Origin: JAADJA01 sp963840975
Lineage (GTDB): Bacteria > Bacteroidota > Bacteroidia > Bacteroidales > JAADJA01
Direction: 5' to 3'
Assembly (NCBI GenBank): GCA_963840975.1
Contig: CAWJBC010000010.1
Location: 124,001-188,000 of the forward strand
Length of the DNA stretch: 64,000 nucleotides
Part shown: positions 27,780-36,105 of the stretch, piece by piece
How positions within the stretch are numbered: position 1 is the stretch's first letter
Layout: the number at the start of each line of letters is the position of its first letter
Notes under the pieces: generated by a model
The model's input: only the letters and a program-made list of their open reading frames with translations
Told to the model about the DNA's origin: nothing
Database searches by the model: none
Position numbers and translations under genes: made by a program

Positions 27780-28463
27780 TTATTTGGTTTCATCACTCAC
27801 AATTCTGCCATCATCAACGGTTATTACACGCCTGGCTTTTTTCATCACACGGGCATCATGGGTTGAGAAAATAAAAGTAATTTCTTCTTCACGGTTGAGT
27901 TTTTCCATCATGTCAAGCAGGTTTTCGGTTGATTTGGAATCTAGGTTGGCTGTCGGTTCGTCGGCAAGAACAAATTTGGGCTTAGAGGCAATGGCTCTTG
28001 CCACAGCTACCCGCTGCTGCTGGCCTCCGGATAATTTGCCAGGACGACTATCAAGCCTGTCGCCCAAACCAACCGCCTGAAGCAATTCAATGGTCCGTTT
28101 TTCACGCTTTCTTTTCGGCTGTCCCTGAAGTTGCATGATGAATTCGACATTTTCTTTAGCAGTCAATACCGGGATCAGGTTATAAGCCTGAAATACAAAC
28201 CCAATATTTTTAAGCCTGAAATCAGTCAGTTTATGGGGTGTCAACTCATGAATTTTAATACCATTGATAAATATTTCCCCTTCAGTAGGCTTATCCAGCC
28301 CACCTATCATATTTAATAAAGTTGTTTTGCCGGAACCTGAAGGACCTACGATGGCTGTAAATTCCCCTTTTTTTATGACCAGGTTGATGCCATCAATGGC
28401 ATGGACAGGAACGGTTTTTTCATCGTAAATTTTATGCAGGTTTTTGGTTTCCAATATATTCAT
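27780..28463 (-). CDS. ABC transporter ATPase, LolD/MacB type
   Basis: A 227-residue nucleotide-binding subunit of the type VII ABC class. Walker A is GPSGSGKTT (about residue 39), the Q-loop is VFQAYNLIPVLT, the signature is LSGGQQQRVAVARAI (about 141), Walker B is FVLADEPTANLDS, and the switch His is in FSTHDARV. The family powers mechanotransmission across the inner membrane (LolCDE, MacB, FtsEX) rather than channel transport. It lies 21 bases downstream of the second permease and three bases before the barrel gene. It should form a heteromeric complex with the two FtsX-type permeases encoded upstream. It may extract lipoprotein or lipid from the inner membrane, given the LolA-like gene at the head of the operon. 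Confidence 0.93.
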   Translation of the reverse strand: MNILETKNLHKIYDEKTVPVHAIDGINLVIKKGEFTAIVGPSGSGKTTLLNMIGGLDKPTEGEIFINGIKIHELTPHKLTDFRLKNIGFVFQAYNLIPVLTAKENVEFIMQLQGQPKRKREKRTIELLQAVGLGDRLDSRPGKLSGGQQQRVAVARAIASKPKFVLADEPTANLDSKSTENLLDMMEKLNREEEITFIFSTHDARVMKKARRVITVDDGRIVSDETK

Positions 28464-28484
28464 GCTTTCATCTTTTTATTTCAA

Positions 28485-29705
28485 TTATTCTGATCTGATA
28501 GCATCTGCCGGATCCAGCCGGATCGCCTTTAATGCAGGATAAATCGCTGAAATGATCCCAAGGATAAAAACCAGGACAGCAATGTTAAGGGCCATATAAA
28601 ATGGCAGGCTCGTATATACCTTAGTGGAATAGCCATATTGTTCAAATCCTTTGAACATATCCAGCACAAGCGGCCGTTTTTCAAAAATTTTAATCACGCC
28701 ATAACCGACTCCTATTCCAATTAAGCCTCCTGAAAGTGAAAGGTAGACTGATTCAAGCATGATCATCAAAAACACCCTTGATTTGTGCATTCCCACTGCC
28801 ATCAGCATTCCCAATTCTTTTGTCCGTTCCAAGACGACCATTAACATTGTATTAATGATGCCAAAGCAAAGGGCAAGTAAAATAATCCAGACAAAAATAT
28901 ACATGTACTGATCCATTGAATCTGTAATATATGCTAGGTCTTTATTAATCTCCCGCCATGTTTTTACTTCAAGATCAGGAAAATTATTCACCAACTTTTG
29001 TTTCATTCCCTCAACATCTGTTTCCGGTTTAAGGTAAATCGCAATCTCATGTGCGGCATCCTCAGGAAGATCAAGCTGTTTCTGCAACTCATTAAATTTC
29101 ACAAAAGCCGTCATTTCGTCATAGCCAGTATTATTGGTGGCATAGAACCCACCAATTTTATAAAGCCGTGATGAAAAATTTCCATTCATGTCAACAATGT
29201 CAAGCGGAACCTTTGAGTTAATCTTTAGCTTGAGCTTCTCGCGCAACTTTTCTCCAACGACAATTCGCGGTATCCGGCTATTATCATCCCCAAGATAATT
29301 TCCCTCCTTTATTCTGGAAGCAATGTCGGTCACCATTTTTTCCCGGTCAGGTTCAATACCTATGATTCTGATTCCACGAGTGCCATGAGCTGTTTTAAAA
29401 AAGCATTCGGCAATGATTCTGCGGCTAACACCTTCCACTTCAGCTAATCCGCTAATTGTTTCAGTAACGGAACCAGTATTATCCATATACTGCCCTATCT
29501 CATTATTGACAAGGTAACCCGGCCGGTGAATCTGAATATGAGAAACCTCTGTTTTAATGCCTGTTTTAAGACGGGTGTCTGCCATTCCTTTATAAAAACC
29601 GGTTGAAAAAACACCTGCGAACAATCCAATGGCAATGGCTGTCAGGACAATGAAGCTCCTTATTTTATTCCGCCAAACATTTCTCCATGCTATCGACCAG
29701 ATCAT
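28485..29705 (-). CDS. ABC transporter permease, FtsX/MacB/LolC type (second of two)
   Basis: A 406-residue inner-membrane protein with the LolC/E topology: one N-terminal helix (about 17-39), a periplasmic domain of about 220 residues (MacB_PCD type), then three helices near 270, 315 and 372. The FtsX end motif YPALKAIRLDPADAIRSE is present, and TKELGMLMAVGMHKSRVFLM is the coupling segment that contacts the ATPase. It lies 36 bases downstream of a similar permease and 21 bases before the ATPase. The two permeases are clearly related but diverged, which suggests a heterodimer like LolC with LolE. The substrate is unknown. Confidence 0.92.
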   Translation of the reverse strand: MIWSIAWRNVWRNKIRSFIVLTAIAIGLFAGVFSTGFYKGMADTRLKTGIKTEVSHIQIHRPGYLVNNEIGQYMDNTGSVTETISGLAEVEGVSRRIIAECFFKTAHGTRGIRIIGIEPDREKMVTDIASRIKEGNYLGDDNSRIPRIVVGEKLREKLKLKINSKVPLDIVDMNGNFSSRLYKIGGFYATNNTGYDEMTAFVKFNELQKQLDLPEDAAHEIAIYLKPETDVEGMKQKLVNNFPDLEVKTWREINKDLAYITDSMDQYMYIFVWIILLALCFGIINTMLMVVLERTKELGMLMAVGMHKSRVFLMIMLESVYLSLSGGLIGIGVGYGVIKIFEKRPLVLDMFKGFEQYGYSTKVYTSLPFYMALNIAVLVFILGIISAIYPALKAIRLDPADAIRSE

Positions 29706-29741
29706 AATGCTTTCTTATTTCTTAAATGGATCATTTACGTC

Positions 29742-30962
29742 TTAACTTCTGAGTGCTTTGATAATTTTCAGTCTTGATACAGGGATCATCATGATTAAAG
29801 CGATAATTGCACTGATCATAAAAATAGTTGCGGCCTGAATAACAAAAATTATCGGCCGGATCGAAAAATACATATAAGGTTCCATTCCATACTCCCGCAT
29901 AGCCTCAGCTAAATCTCCTGAAAGTGCAATGGGATGAATATAAAAATACCAAATTGCAGGTGAAGTCACTACCAGTCCAACGATCGCACCAAGCAGTGCC
30001 AGCAATACTAATTCAATGAAAAGCATAAGATTTATCCTGCTTTTCTGCATTCCGATTGCATTGATCACTCCGAATTCGCGACGCCGTTCATTTATCATCA
30101 TCAGCGCTGTGCCGAAAATTCCAAAACCGATAACAAGATAAAGAATCCAAAGCATGATAATGCCTCCCGCACGATCTCCTTCTACCATGCTCATCAACTC
30201 AGGATGCATTTCATCCCATGTCATGACTGTTTTATCCGGTGGTAAAAGTTTGGCAATGGCCATTTTTGCTTGTTTTACACGATAATGATCTTCCACCATA
30301 ATTACATCAGCTGTATAGCGTCCCTGAGCTGAATAAAAATTTTGAGCTGAAGAAAGGCTAAGGAAAACCATATTGCTGTTAAAATCGGGAGCCGGATGCT
30401 TGAAGACGGCTCTTACCTGAAATTTCCCTGCTGCACTTGCACCATGATACCCTTGCGAAATCATTACGAGGGTATCACCGACATCAATTTTTAAGAAACG
30501 TGCCAATCCCTCTGCTAAAAGTGCGCCCTGGTCTCTGGGAGTAAGAAATTGACCTTTTACAATTTTTTGTGACAGCTTTATGATTTGATCTTCTTTCTCC
30601 GGATCAATCCCAAGAACAAAAACCGGCTTGCTGTTTTCCTTATATGCCGAAAGAGCAAAAGACTCAAGACGCGGAGTTACAAGTAGAATATCCTCAATGG
30701 CACTAATTTTTGAAATAAGTGAACTATCGAATTCAAGTGTATTCTCAAGTGTTTTTTCTTGCCAATAGGCTGTATCCTGTACCTGCAGGTATCCGGAATA
30801 AAACTTTACAAGATTGCCAATAATGGAATCATATGAACCTTCCTGCATTGAACGCATGATTGATGCAAAGAATACACTGAAAACGATAGAACTTGTCGTA
30901 ATCAGCGTCCTCCTTTTATTTCTCCACAGATTACGCCATGCAAGTTTTAAATTTGTTTTCAT
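29742..30962 (-). CDS. ABC transporter permease, FtsX/MacB/LolC type (first of two)
   Basis: A 406-residue paralogue of the permease downstream. It has the N-terminal WRNLWRNKRRTLITTSSIVF helix, a periplasmic MacB_PCD-like domain with IGNLVKFYSGYLQVQD, and three C-terminal helices. RRREFGVINAIGMQKSRIN marks the coupling helix, and the protein ends in MIPVSRLKIIKALRS. Equal lengths of the two permeases and the single ATPase gene point to a heterodimeric exporter. It starts 43 bases after the LolA-like gene. LolC/E-type proteins hand lipoproteins to LolA; that this pair serves the local LolA-like protein is inference. Confidence 0.92.
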   Translation of the reverse strand: MKTNLKLAWRNLWRNKRRTLITTSSIVFSVFFASIMRSMQEGSYDSIIGNLVKFYSGYLQVQDTAYWQEKTLENTLEFDSSLISKISAIEDILLVTPRLESFALSAYKENSKPVFVLGIDPEKEDQIIKLSQKIVKGQFLTPRDQGALLAEGLARFLKIDVGDTLVMISQGYHGASAAGKFQVRAVFKHPAPDFNSNMVFLSLSSAQNFYSAQGRYTADVIMVEDHYRVKQAKMAIAKLLPPDKTVMTWDEMHPELMSMVEGDRAGGIIMLWILYLVIGFGIFGTALMMINERRREFGVINAIGMQKSRINLMLFIELVLLALLGAIVGLVVTSPAIWYFYIHPIALSGDLAEAMREYGMEPYMYFSIRPIIFVIQAATIFMISAIIALIMMIPVSRLKIIKALRS

Positions 30963-31005
30963 ATTAAGTCTCTTTAGACCATACAGCTTTGAGATAAATA
31001 CACTT

Positions 31006-31767
31006 TTATTTCACCTGTTTCATTTTCTGTTGGGTGAAAAACCCATCATCAATTGGTTGATTAAAGGTCATTTCCTTGAATTGAATTACAGTTTTGTTTC
31101 CGGGTTTATCCGTTGGAAATATTTCCATACGGGATGGCAAAATCCGGTCACCAAAATTTTTTAAGTCATATGCATTTTCTTCATTCACCAGTTCGAGGTC
31201 TTCATCATAATATTCAGTTTTCCAAAGGTTAAAACCGTCTTTAGTGACCCAGCTTACCACTCTTCCCCAAACGACCGGTGCATCCGGCAGGGGATCAAGC
31301 TGGATTTTATAGCATATGTTATCCCTGATTACCTCATCACCTAATAGTGTCTGGTTATAATCTTTAACGATAGAAGATTGCTTAACAAGGTCATCATTCG
31401 TAAAATCGCTTCCCATCCATGATTGCATCATCATCGAGGGTGGTATTTTTACCATCCGTTCGATGGTAGGAACCCAGTTCCACATTTCCTTTTGCCGTTT
31501 CAGAAAGACCTGCCCCTTTTCCTTAGCAGGAGCGGTAATGTAAATAAGGAAATAATCCTCACCTTTCGACCAGCTTTTCATTTCAACTGATCGCTCCCAT
31601 GAAGGCCTTACTATCTTCATTTCCATTGTCCCATAGCTGGTTTCTCCCCTGCTCTTTTGATCAGCTTTAGCAATAATTTCTTTTGCTGTAAGTTCCTGGC
31701 CTGGAAGCGCTTTAACAAAAACCATTAGACAGAAGAAAATAAAAAGATTCAATTTGTATAGTATCAT
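31006..31767 (-). CDS. LolA-like outer-membrane lipoprotein-sorting protein (PF17131 type)
   Basis: A 253-residue periplasmic protein with a signal peptide (MILYKLNLFIFFCLMVFVKA) followed by ELTAKEIIAKADQKSRGETS. A beta-sheet-rich fold follows, with SWSKGEDYFLIYITAPAKEK, FLKRQKEMWNWVPTIERMVK, MMMQSWMGSDFTNDDLVKQS and YKIQLDPLP. This is the pattern of the PF17131 'outer membrane lipoprotein-sorting protein' family. The name comes from fold similarity to LolA, a carrier of hydrophobic acyl chains, and its cargo has not been shown for most members. It heads an operon with two LolC/E-type permeases, an ATPase and an outer-membrane barrel. It is probably the periplasmic shuttle of that system. Confidence 0.88.
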   Translation of the reverse strand: MILYKLNLFIFFCLMVFVKALPGQELTAKEIIAKADQKSRGETSYGTMEMKIVRPSWERSVEMKSWSKGEDYFLIYITAPAKEKGQVFLKRQKEMWNWVPTIERMVKIPPSMMMQSWMGSDFTNDDLVKQSSIVKDYNQTLLGDEVIRDNICYKIQLDPLPDAPVVWGRVVSWVTKDGFNLWKTEYYDEDLELVNEENAYDLKNFGDRILPSRMEIFPTDKPGNKTVIQFKEMTFNQPIDDGFFTQQKMKQVK

Positions 31768-31807
31768 AAATTTTTGTAAAGTATTTATTACATCTTGTAT
31801 TAATAGA

Positions 31808-31821
31808 TGAACGGTCGGTCA
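31808..31821. promoter_or_regulatory. Candidate TetR-type operator upstream of the LolA-like/ABC operon
   Basis: TGAACGGTCGGTCA is an imperfect palindrome (five of seven position pairs symmetric) of the general TGAnCGnnCGnTCA form bound by many TetR-family repressors. It lies 41 bases upstream of the LolA-like start codon, where a repressor could block transcription. No TetR gene is in the window, so the regulator is unknown. Confidence 0.4.
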
Positions 31822-32021
31822 AAAATAATGTTTTGGCATTTGCTTTTCAACTTTTTTTTAAACAGTTAACATACTTTTTATTAAAAAATCATCAATAATT
31901 CAACAAGCATTATTCCTATTGTTATTTCACTATATGTATTCGATAGAATATTGACATTAAAACTTAAGATCATCTGCGTCTGATTTTTTGAATTAAAATA
32001 TACTTTATGATGATAAAGGCA

Positions 32022-32050
32022 TTGCTCTGACCGTGCTTTATTTATATTTG
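32022..32050 (+). promoter_or_regulatory. Promoter of idi
   Basis: TTG at 32022-32024 and TATATTTG at 32043-32050 are separated by 18 bases, matching the Bacteroidetes -33/-7 consensus. The idi start codon is about 119 bases downstream. Confidence 0.55.
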
Positions 32051-32168
32051 CAGGATAAAAAGAACTGGGAGCGGAGTATGATATGGTTTAAAATAATATA
32101 ATGATGTCTTTGTTTCGTTCTTTGCTGGAAAAAGAACAACTTCACAAGTCACTTTCAATGATATAGTT

Positions 32169-32693
32169 ATGGTCGAAGACGAATTCGTAATCCTGGTTGA
32201 TGAGAACGATTTCCCATCGGGGAAAATGGAAAAAATAGAAGCCCATCGTAAAGGATTGTTGCACCGGGCATTTTCTGTTTTTATCTTTAATGACAGAGGC
32301 GAACTAATGTTACAGCAACGAGCATTATCGAAATATCATTCGCCAGGCTTATGGACCAATACCTGTTGCAGTCATCCCAGAGTCGGGGAGGATACTTCAG
32401 AGGCTGCACACAGAAGAATGAAAGAAGAAATGGGATTTGATTGCAGAATGGAAGAAAAATTTAGCTTCGTCTACCAGGCAGAGGTTGGAAATGGATTGAT
32501 TGAACATGAGTTTGATCATGTTTTTATCGGCAAATACAACAATCCTCCGGTTATCAACCCTGACGAAGCCGAAAGCTGGAAATTTATGAAATTGGATGAT
32601 ATTAAAAAAGAAATGCATGAAAATCCGGAAAATTATACCGTTTGGTTCAGAATTGCTTTCGCAGAAGTTGAAAAATATTTCAACCTTGTTTAA
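32169..32693 (+). CDS. idi: Isopentenyl-diphosphate delta-isomerase, type 1
   Basis: A 174-residue Nudix-fold enzyme that interconverts isopentenyl and dimethylallyl diphosphate in isoprenoid synthesis. The catalytic Cys lies in TNTCCSHPR (about residue 65-70). The Nudix-like segment is AAHRRMKEEMGFDC and the catalytic Glu is in LIEHEFDHVF (about 116). The start VEDEFVILVDENDFPSGKME and the length match bacterial type 1 Idi. It has its own promoter upstream and is monocistronic. Start ATG at 32169 is preferred, since no in-frame upstream codon gives a better N-terminus. Confidence 0.96.
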   Translation: MVEDEFVILVDENDFPSGKMEKIEAHRKGLLHRAFSVFIFNDRGELMLQQRALSKYHSPGLWTNTCCSHPRVGEDTSEAAHRRMKEEMGFDCRMEEKFSFVYQAEVGNGLIEHEFDHVFIGKYNNPPVINPDEAESWKFMKLDDIKKEMHENPENYTVWFRIAFAEVEKYFNLV

Positions 32694-32776
32694 TAACTAT
32701 CCCCTGTCAGAATAATCTAACTTTTGATTCATTCATTGTCCTAACAGCAATAACCAGAAAAGTAAAAATAATCAAT

Positions 32777-33073
32777 TCAAATTTCGGCTGTAAGTTCCAG
32801 GAATCTTCTATAAGGAATGGCTGCAAGGCTTTCGGCGTGCAATGCCCCATGTTGCTGACTGATCATTGACACCTTGGCGGCTGTTTCCACATCGGGTGCT
32901 TCATAAATGTCGAGGAAATCATATTGTCCCAGAATTGCATAATGGGCAACAAATTTCACTTTCGGGCATTTTTCCTTTACCTGATCGAGCCATGAATTGC
33001 CAATCTTCGACCGATCCTTTATTTTCTTTGAAACTTCGGTCGAAAGTTTTGTAAGTAAGATATAAGTTTGCAT
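32777..33073 (-). CDS. GYD domain protein
   Basis: A 98-residue protein of the GYD family (PF08734), a ferredoxin-like alpha/beta fold named for a conserved Gly-Tyr-Asp turn. Here the segment is AILGQYDFLDIYEAPDVETA, with Gln in the GxYD turn. It starts MQTYILLTKLSTEVSKKIKD, the typical first strand and helix. Function is unknown; members are small cytoplasmic proteins and may be stress-related. It lies between pckA and idi without clear operon links, and a bidirectional terminator separates it from pckA. Confidence 0.8.
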   Translation of the reverse strand: MQTYILLTKLSTEVSKKIKDRSKIGNSWLDQVKEKCPKVKFVAHYAILGQYDFLDIYEAPDVETAAKVSMISQQHGALHAESLAAIPYRRFLELTAEI

Positions 33074-33150
33074 AACAGTAAATTTTGAAAGTTTTTATCA
33101 TTTAAAAAAGTGTTCTAATTTAGTAAAAAAAGAAATGCAAATCATAAAAA

Positions 33151-33172
33151 AAGACCGAGAAGTTCCGGTCTT
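33151..33172 (-). terminator. Terminator after pckA
   Basis: AAGACCG and CGGTCTT pair around an eight-base loop. On the minus strand it is followed by a T-run, and it ends pckA-side transcripts; A/T tracts on both sides make it possibly bidirectional. It lies within the 126-base gap between pckA and the GYD gene, while pckA transcription comes from the right. Confidence 0.5.
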
Positions 33173-33199
33173 ATTTTTAATTTAATCAATAATAGCTTT

Positions 33200-34837
33200 T
33201 TATAGTTGAGGTCCTGCCGCTACCAATCTTTTCCCTTCCTCGTTATCGGTATACTGTACAAAGTTTTTAATAAACAAAGCTGCAAGTTCGCGGGCTTTTT
33301 TGTCCCATTCTACAGGGTCGCCATAAGTGTTGCGTGGATCAAGGATGTTAGGATCAACACCGGGTAATTCAGTTGGCACTTCAAGGTTGAATACTGGGAT
33401 TTTTTTTGTTGGAACCTTGTCAATCGAGCCATCAAGGATTGCATCAATGATGCCACGGGTATCTTTGATCGAAATTCGCTTACCAGTTCCGTTCCAGCCT
33501 GTATTCACTAAGAAGGCCTCAGCGCCGTGTGCTTCCATTTTCTTAACCAGTTCCTGACCGTACCTTGTTGGATGAAGGGTAAGGAATGCAGCTCCAAAAC
33601 AAGCCGAAAAAGTGGGTTGCGGTGTAGTGACTCCTAATTCAGTACCTGCTAACTTGGCTGTAAAACCTGAAAGGAAATGATACTTCGTTTGATCGGGTGT
33701 CAGCTTCGAAACTGGTGGCATCACGCCAAAAGCATCTGCGGTAAGGAAAATTACCTTTTTGGCATGACCGCCTTTGGAAACCGGCTTCACAATATTTTCG
33801 ATGTGGTATATGGGATAGGAAACACGGGTGTTCTGCGTAACCGAACCATCATCGAAATCAATTTTGCCATTTTTATCAACCGTCACATTTTCAAGTAAAG
33901 CATCTCTTTTGATGGCATGGTAAATATCAGGCTCACTTTCTTTGTCAAGGTTTATCGTCTTGGCATAGCAACCACCTTCAAAATTAAAAACCCCATCATC
34001 GTCCCAACCATGCTCATCATCACCAATCAGCGCTCGCTTGGGATCAGTTGAAAGCGTTGTTTTCCCTGTTCCTGACAGACCAAAGAAAATGGCAGTACTG
34101 CCATCTTTACCAACATTGGCTGAACAATGCATTGAAGAAATTCCTTTGAGCGGAAGGTAATAATTCATGATGGAGAATATTCCTTTTTTCATTTCACCTC
34201 CATACCAGCTTCCGCCAATGACGGCTTTTCGCTCGGAAAGATTGAATACAACAAACACTTCTGAATTCAGAGGGACGCCATCTGTGCGCTTCATGCTTTT
34301 CCAATCAGGATTTGTTGTTTTAGCTGCATTAATGACAACAAAATCCGGTTTAAAATTTTCAAGTTCCTTCTCAGTAGGTCGGATAAACATATTTTTTACA
34401 AAATGAGCCTGCCATGCTACCTCCATGATAAAACGAACACATAACCTTGTGTCCTCATTAGCACCGGCATAACCATCAACGACATAAAGCTTTTTCCCGG
34501 AAAGTTGTTTTGCGCCAAGATTGTAGCAATGCTTCCAAACCTGTCCATCAACCGGTTTGTTATCCGAACGGTTGCCGGGATTAGCCCACCACACATTGTC
34601 TCTGGATGTTTCGTCCATCACAATGTATTTATCTTTGGGCGAACGTCCGGTAAAAATACCGGTCATCACATTCACTGCACCCAATTCCGAAAGTTGACCT
34701 TTTTCATAACCTTCGAGGCGCGGATCCATTTCGTGGTTAAATAGTTCTTCAAAAGAAGAATTGTAATAAATTTCTTTAACGTCATTAATTCCGTATCCCT
34801 GAAGATCAGCACGGATTTTATTCAAGTCTGTTGCCAT
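33200..34837 (-). CDS. pckA: Phosphoenolpyruvate carboxykinase (ATP)
   Basis: A 545-residue cytoplasmic enzyme that converts oxaloacetate and ATP to phosphoenolpyruvate, CO2 and ADP; in many Bacteroidetes it runs in the carboxylating direction during fermentation. The P-loop FFGLSGTGKTTLSTDPKRAL is near residue 255, with GDDEHGWDDDGVFNFEGGCY after it as the metal-binding kinase-2 block. ARG-rich segments FTGRSPKDKYIV and GSWYGGEMKKG bind substrate. Length is normal. The minus-strand promoter box TATTTTTG lies at 34890-34897, just above the start. A second PEP-node enzyme, ppdK, is encoded 9 kb further on. Confidence 0.97.
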   Translation of the reverse strand: MATDLNKIRADLQGYGINDVKEIYYNSSFEELFNHEMDPRLEGYEKGQLSELGAVNVMTGIFTGRSPKDKYIVMDETSRDNVWWANPGNRSDNKPVDGQVWKHCYNLGAKQLSGKKLYVVDGYAGANEDTRLCVRFIMEVAWQAHFVKNMFIRPTEKELENFKPDFVVINAAKTTNPDWKSMKRTDGVPLNSEVFVVFNLSERKAVIGGSWYGGEMKKGIFSIMNYYLPLKGISSMHCSANVGKDGSTAIFFGLSGTGKTTLSTDPKRALIGDDEHGWDDDGVFNFEGGCYAKTINLDKESEPDIYHAIKRDALLENVTVDKNGKIDFDDGSVTQNTRVSYPIYHIENIVKPVSKGGHAKKVIFLTADAFGVMPPVSKLTPDQTKYHFLSGFTAKLAGTELGVTTPQPTFSACFGAAFLTLHPTRYGQELVKKMEAHGAEAFLVNTGWNGTGKRISIKDTRGIIDAILDGSIDKVPTKKIPVFNLEVPTELPGVDPNILDPRNTYGDPVEWDKKARELAALFIKNFVQYTDNEEGKRLVAAGPQL

Positions 34838-34889
34838 AATTTTAATTATTTGTTATTGTTATTTCGATGAAAAAAGGAATTTATGCGGG

Positions 34890-34897
34890 CAAAAATA
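34890..34897 (-). promoter_or_regulatory. Putative -7 element of pckA
   Basis: On the minus strand TATTTTTG matches TAnnTTTG exactly and lies 53 bases before the pckA ATG. No clear -33 TTG is found at the right spacing. Confidence 0.4.
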
Positions 34898-35114
34898 ATA
34901 AAAAACCGAAATGAAAAAGATATCCCGCAGATAACGCAGAAAAACGCTGAAAAAAGGAAGAGGAAGTCAGGATTGATTATTAAAACAAATGTGTCTTTAA
35001 AGTTTATTGAAAGTAAGTTAAGTAAAGCAGATGAGCAGTAAAAATATCAGTGATAATCTGCATCGTGTGCAGGAAAAAAGATGAGGTTAAGCAGTAAGTA
35101 TTTTTTAACAATAA

Positions 35115-35804
35115 AATAGTATAGCAAAAAAACGGGAAGCTGTTAGACATTGCCGGTTTACCGACGCAAAACTGATACAGGTTGCCGATCGGATCGTTCT
35201 CCTTATTGATCGCGACAGCGAAGAGCTTGAAGACAGGGGTGTGGACAACGAACGCAAAACCGGGTTGGTAGTATTGCGTGATAATTTTTCAGATACCCTG
35301 CCCGACCAGTACTACCTGGCGCAACAAGGCATTACGACGGAAGCAAAGGAAACCGCACGTGCACGGCTCATCACTCCGCTTCGGTCGGTATTTACCGCAG
35401 CCGAAAATGTTTACGGCGTACGGTCGATGCAATATAAACTATTGGGCGATGCCAGCCTGACGAAGCTTTCTGATGATGCATTGGTGCGTAATGCCCGCAA
35501 TACTGTGGTTAGGGCAACAACCCATTTGGATGATTTAGGCAAAGAAGGGGTAACAGAAGCCAAATTAGCTGAAATAACCGCTCTGAATAAAATTTTTGAC
35601 CAATCAGTAGATGAACAGATATCGGCAGAGCGAAGCCGCGACTTCGCCACTCTGGACCGCGTGGACAAAGGAAATGCGCTGTATGCCGAAATGGTGAAAA
35701 TATGCAACACCGGAAAGGACATTTGGTACGAAAAAAGCGAAGCAAAGTACAACGATTACATCCTGTACAACACCCCATCGGGCAAACCTGAAAAAAAAGA
35801 ATAA
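35115..35804 (+). CDS. Unknown helical protein with no clear start codon
   Basis: A frame of good coding character is open from 35115, just after a TAA at 35112-35114. The first possible start is the GTG at 35241 (187 residues), but the upstream codons read SIAKKREAVRHCRFTDAKLI followed by QVADRIVLLIDRDSEELEDR, which clearly look like protein. No ATG, GTG or TTG precedes 35241 in this frame. A start at the ATA (35121) or a point change of an ancestral ATG near 35115 are possible reasons. The protein is charged and mostly helical, with no signal peptide. I do not recognise the family and infer no function. The 277 bases between pckA and 35115 carry no gene. Confidence 0.55.
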   Translation, partial: NSIAKKREAVRHCRFTDAKLIQVADRIVLLIDRDSEELEDRGVDNERKTGLVVLRDNFSDTLPDQYYLAQQGITTEAKETARARLITPLRSVFTAAENVYGVRSMQYKLLGDASLTKLSDDALVRNARNTVVRATTHLDDLGKEGVTEAKLAEITALNKIFDQSVDEQISAERSRDFATLDRVDKGNALYAEMVKICNTGKDIWYEKSEAKYNDYILYNTPSGKPEKKE

Positions 35805-35881
35805 AAAAATTACAGCGTAAGGGTAACCGTTTTACCTCAAAAGCGGAACCCGCTTAACTGAGAAAAAACTCCATATTTCAA

Positions 35882-35916
35882 CCTGCAGGGATATTACTTG
35901 CAGGCTGATTTTTTTA
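35882..35916 (+). terminator. Terminator of the orphan gene at 35115-35804
   Basis: CCTGCA at 35882 pairs with TGCAGG at 35899-35904 around an eleven-base loop, and a run of seven T follows at 35910-35916. The short stem makes it weak but well placed. Confidence 0.45.
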
Positions 35917-36042
35917 TAGCCGGACGTTTCCATAAACCCTTTGTGTTCCATTTGAGAATTTCATGGTGCAACTCCAATGGGGGTTAATGCCGACTTTTAA
36001 TACACTATTTGTTTTGTTATTAGGAAGAAATAAATTTGTAAG

Positions 36043-36050
36043 TATATTTG
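36043..36050 (+). promoter_or_regulatory. -7 element for the leucine-rich protein genes
   Basis: TATATTTG matches TAnnTTTG and lies 56 bases before the start of the gene at 36106. The rest of the 301-base gap from 35805 holds the terminator above and no gene. Confidence 0.45.
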
Positions 36051-36105
36051 CTTTTCAGTAAAATTGCCAAATGGAAATAGAACATAACCTTAAAATCATC
36101 CTATT

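Larger units (their letters stand above)
31768..32168. other. Divergent intergenic region between LolA-like operon and idi
   Basis: About 400 bases without a gene. It holds the palindrome at 31808-31821 next to the LolA-like gene and a Bacteroidetes promoter at 32022-32050 facing idi. The rest is AT-rich and shows no further structure I can support. Confidence 0.7.

Noticed and set aside
34910..34960. Stretch resembling a widespread Bacteroidetes intergenic CGCAGATAACGCAGA-type repeat
   Set aside because: Only one weak copy is seen in the window, so it cannot be supported as a repeat here.
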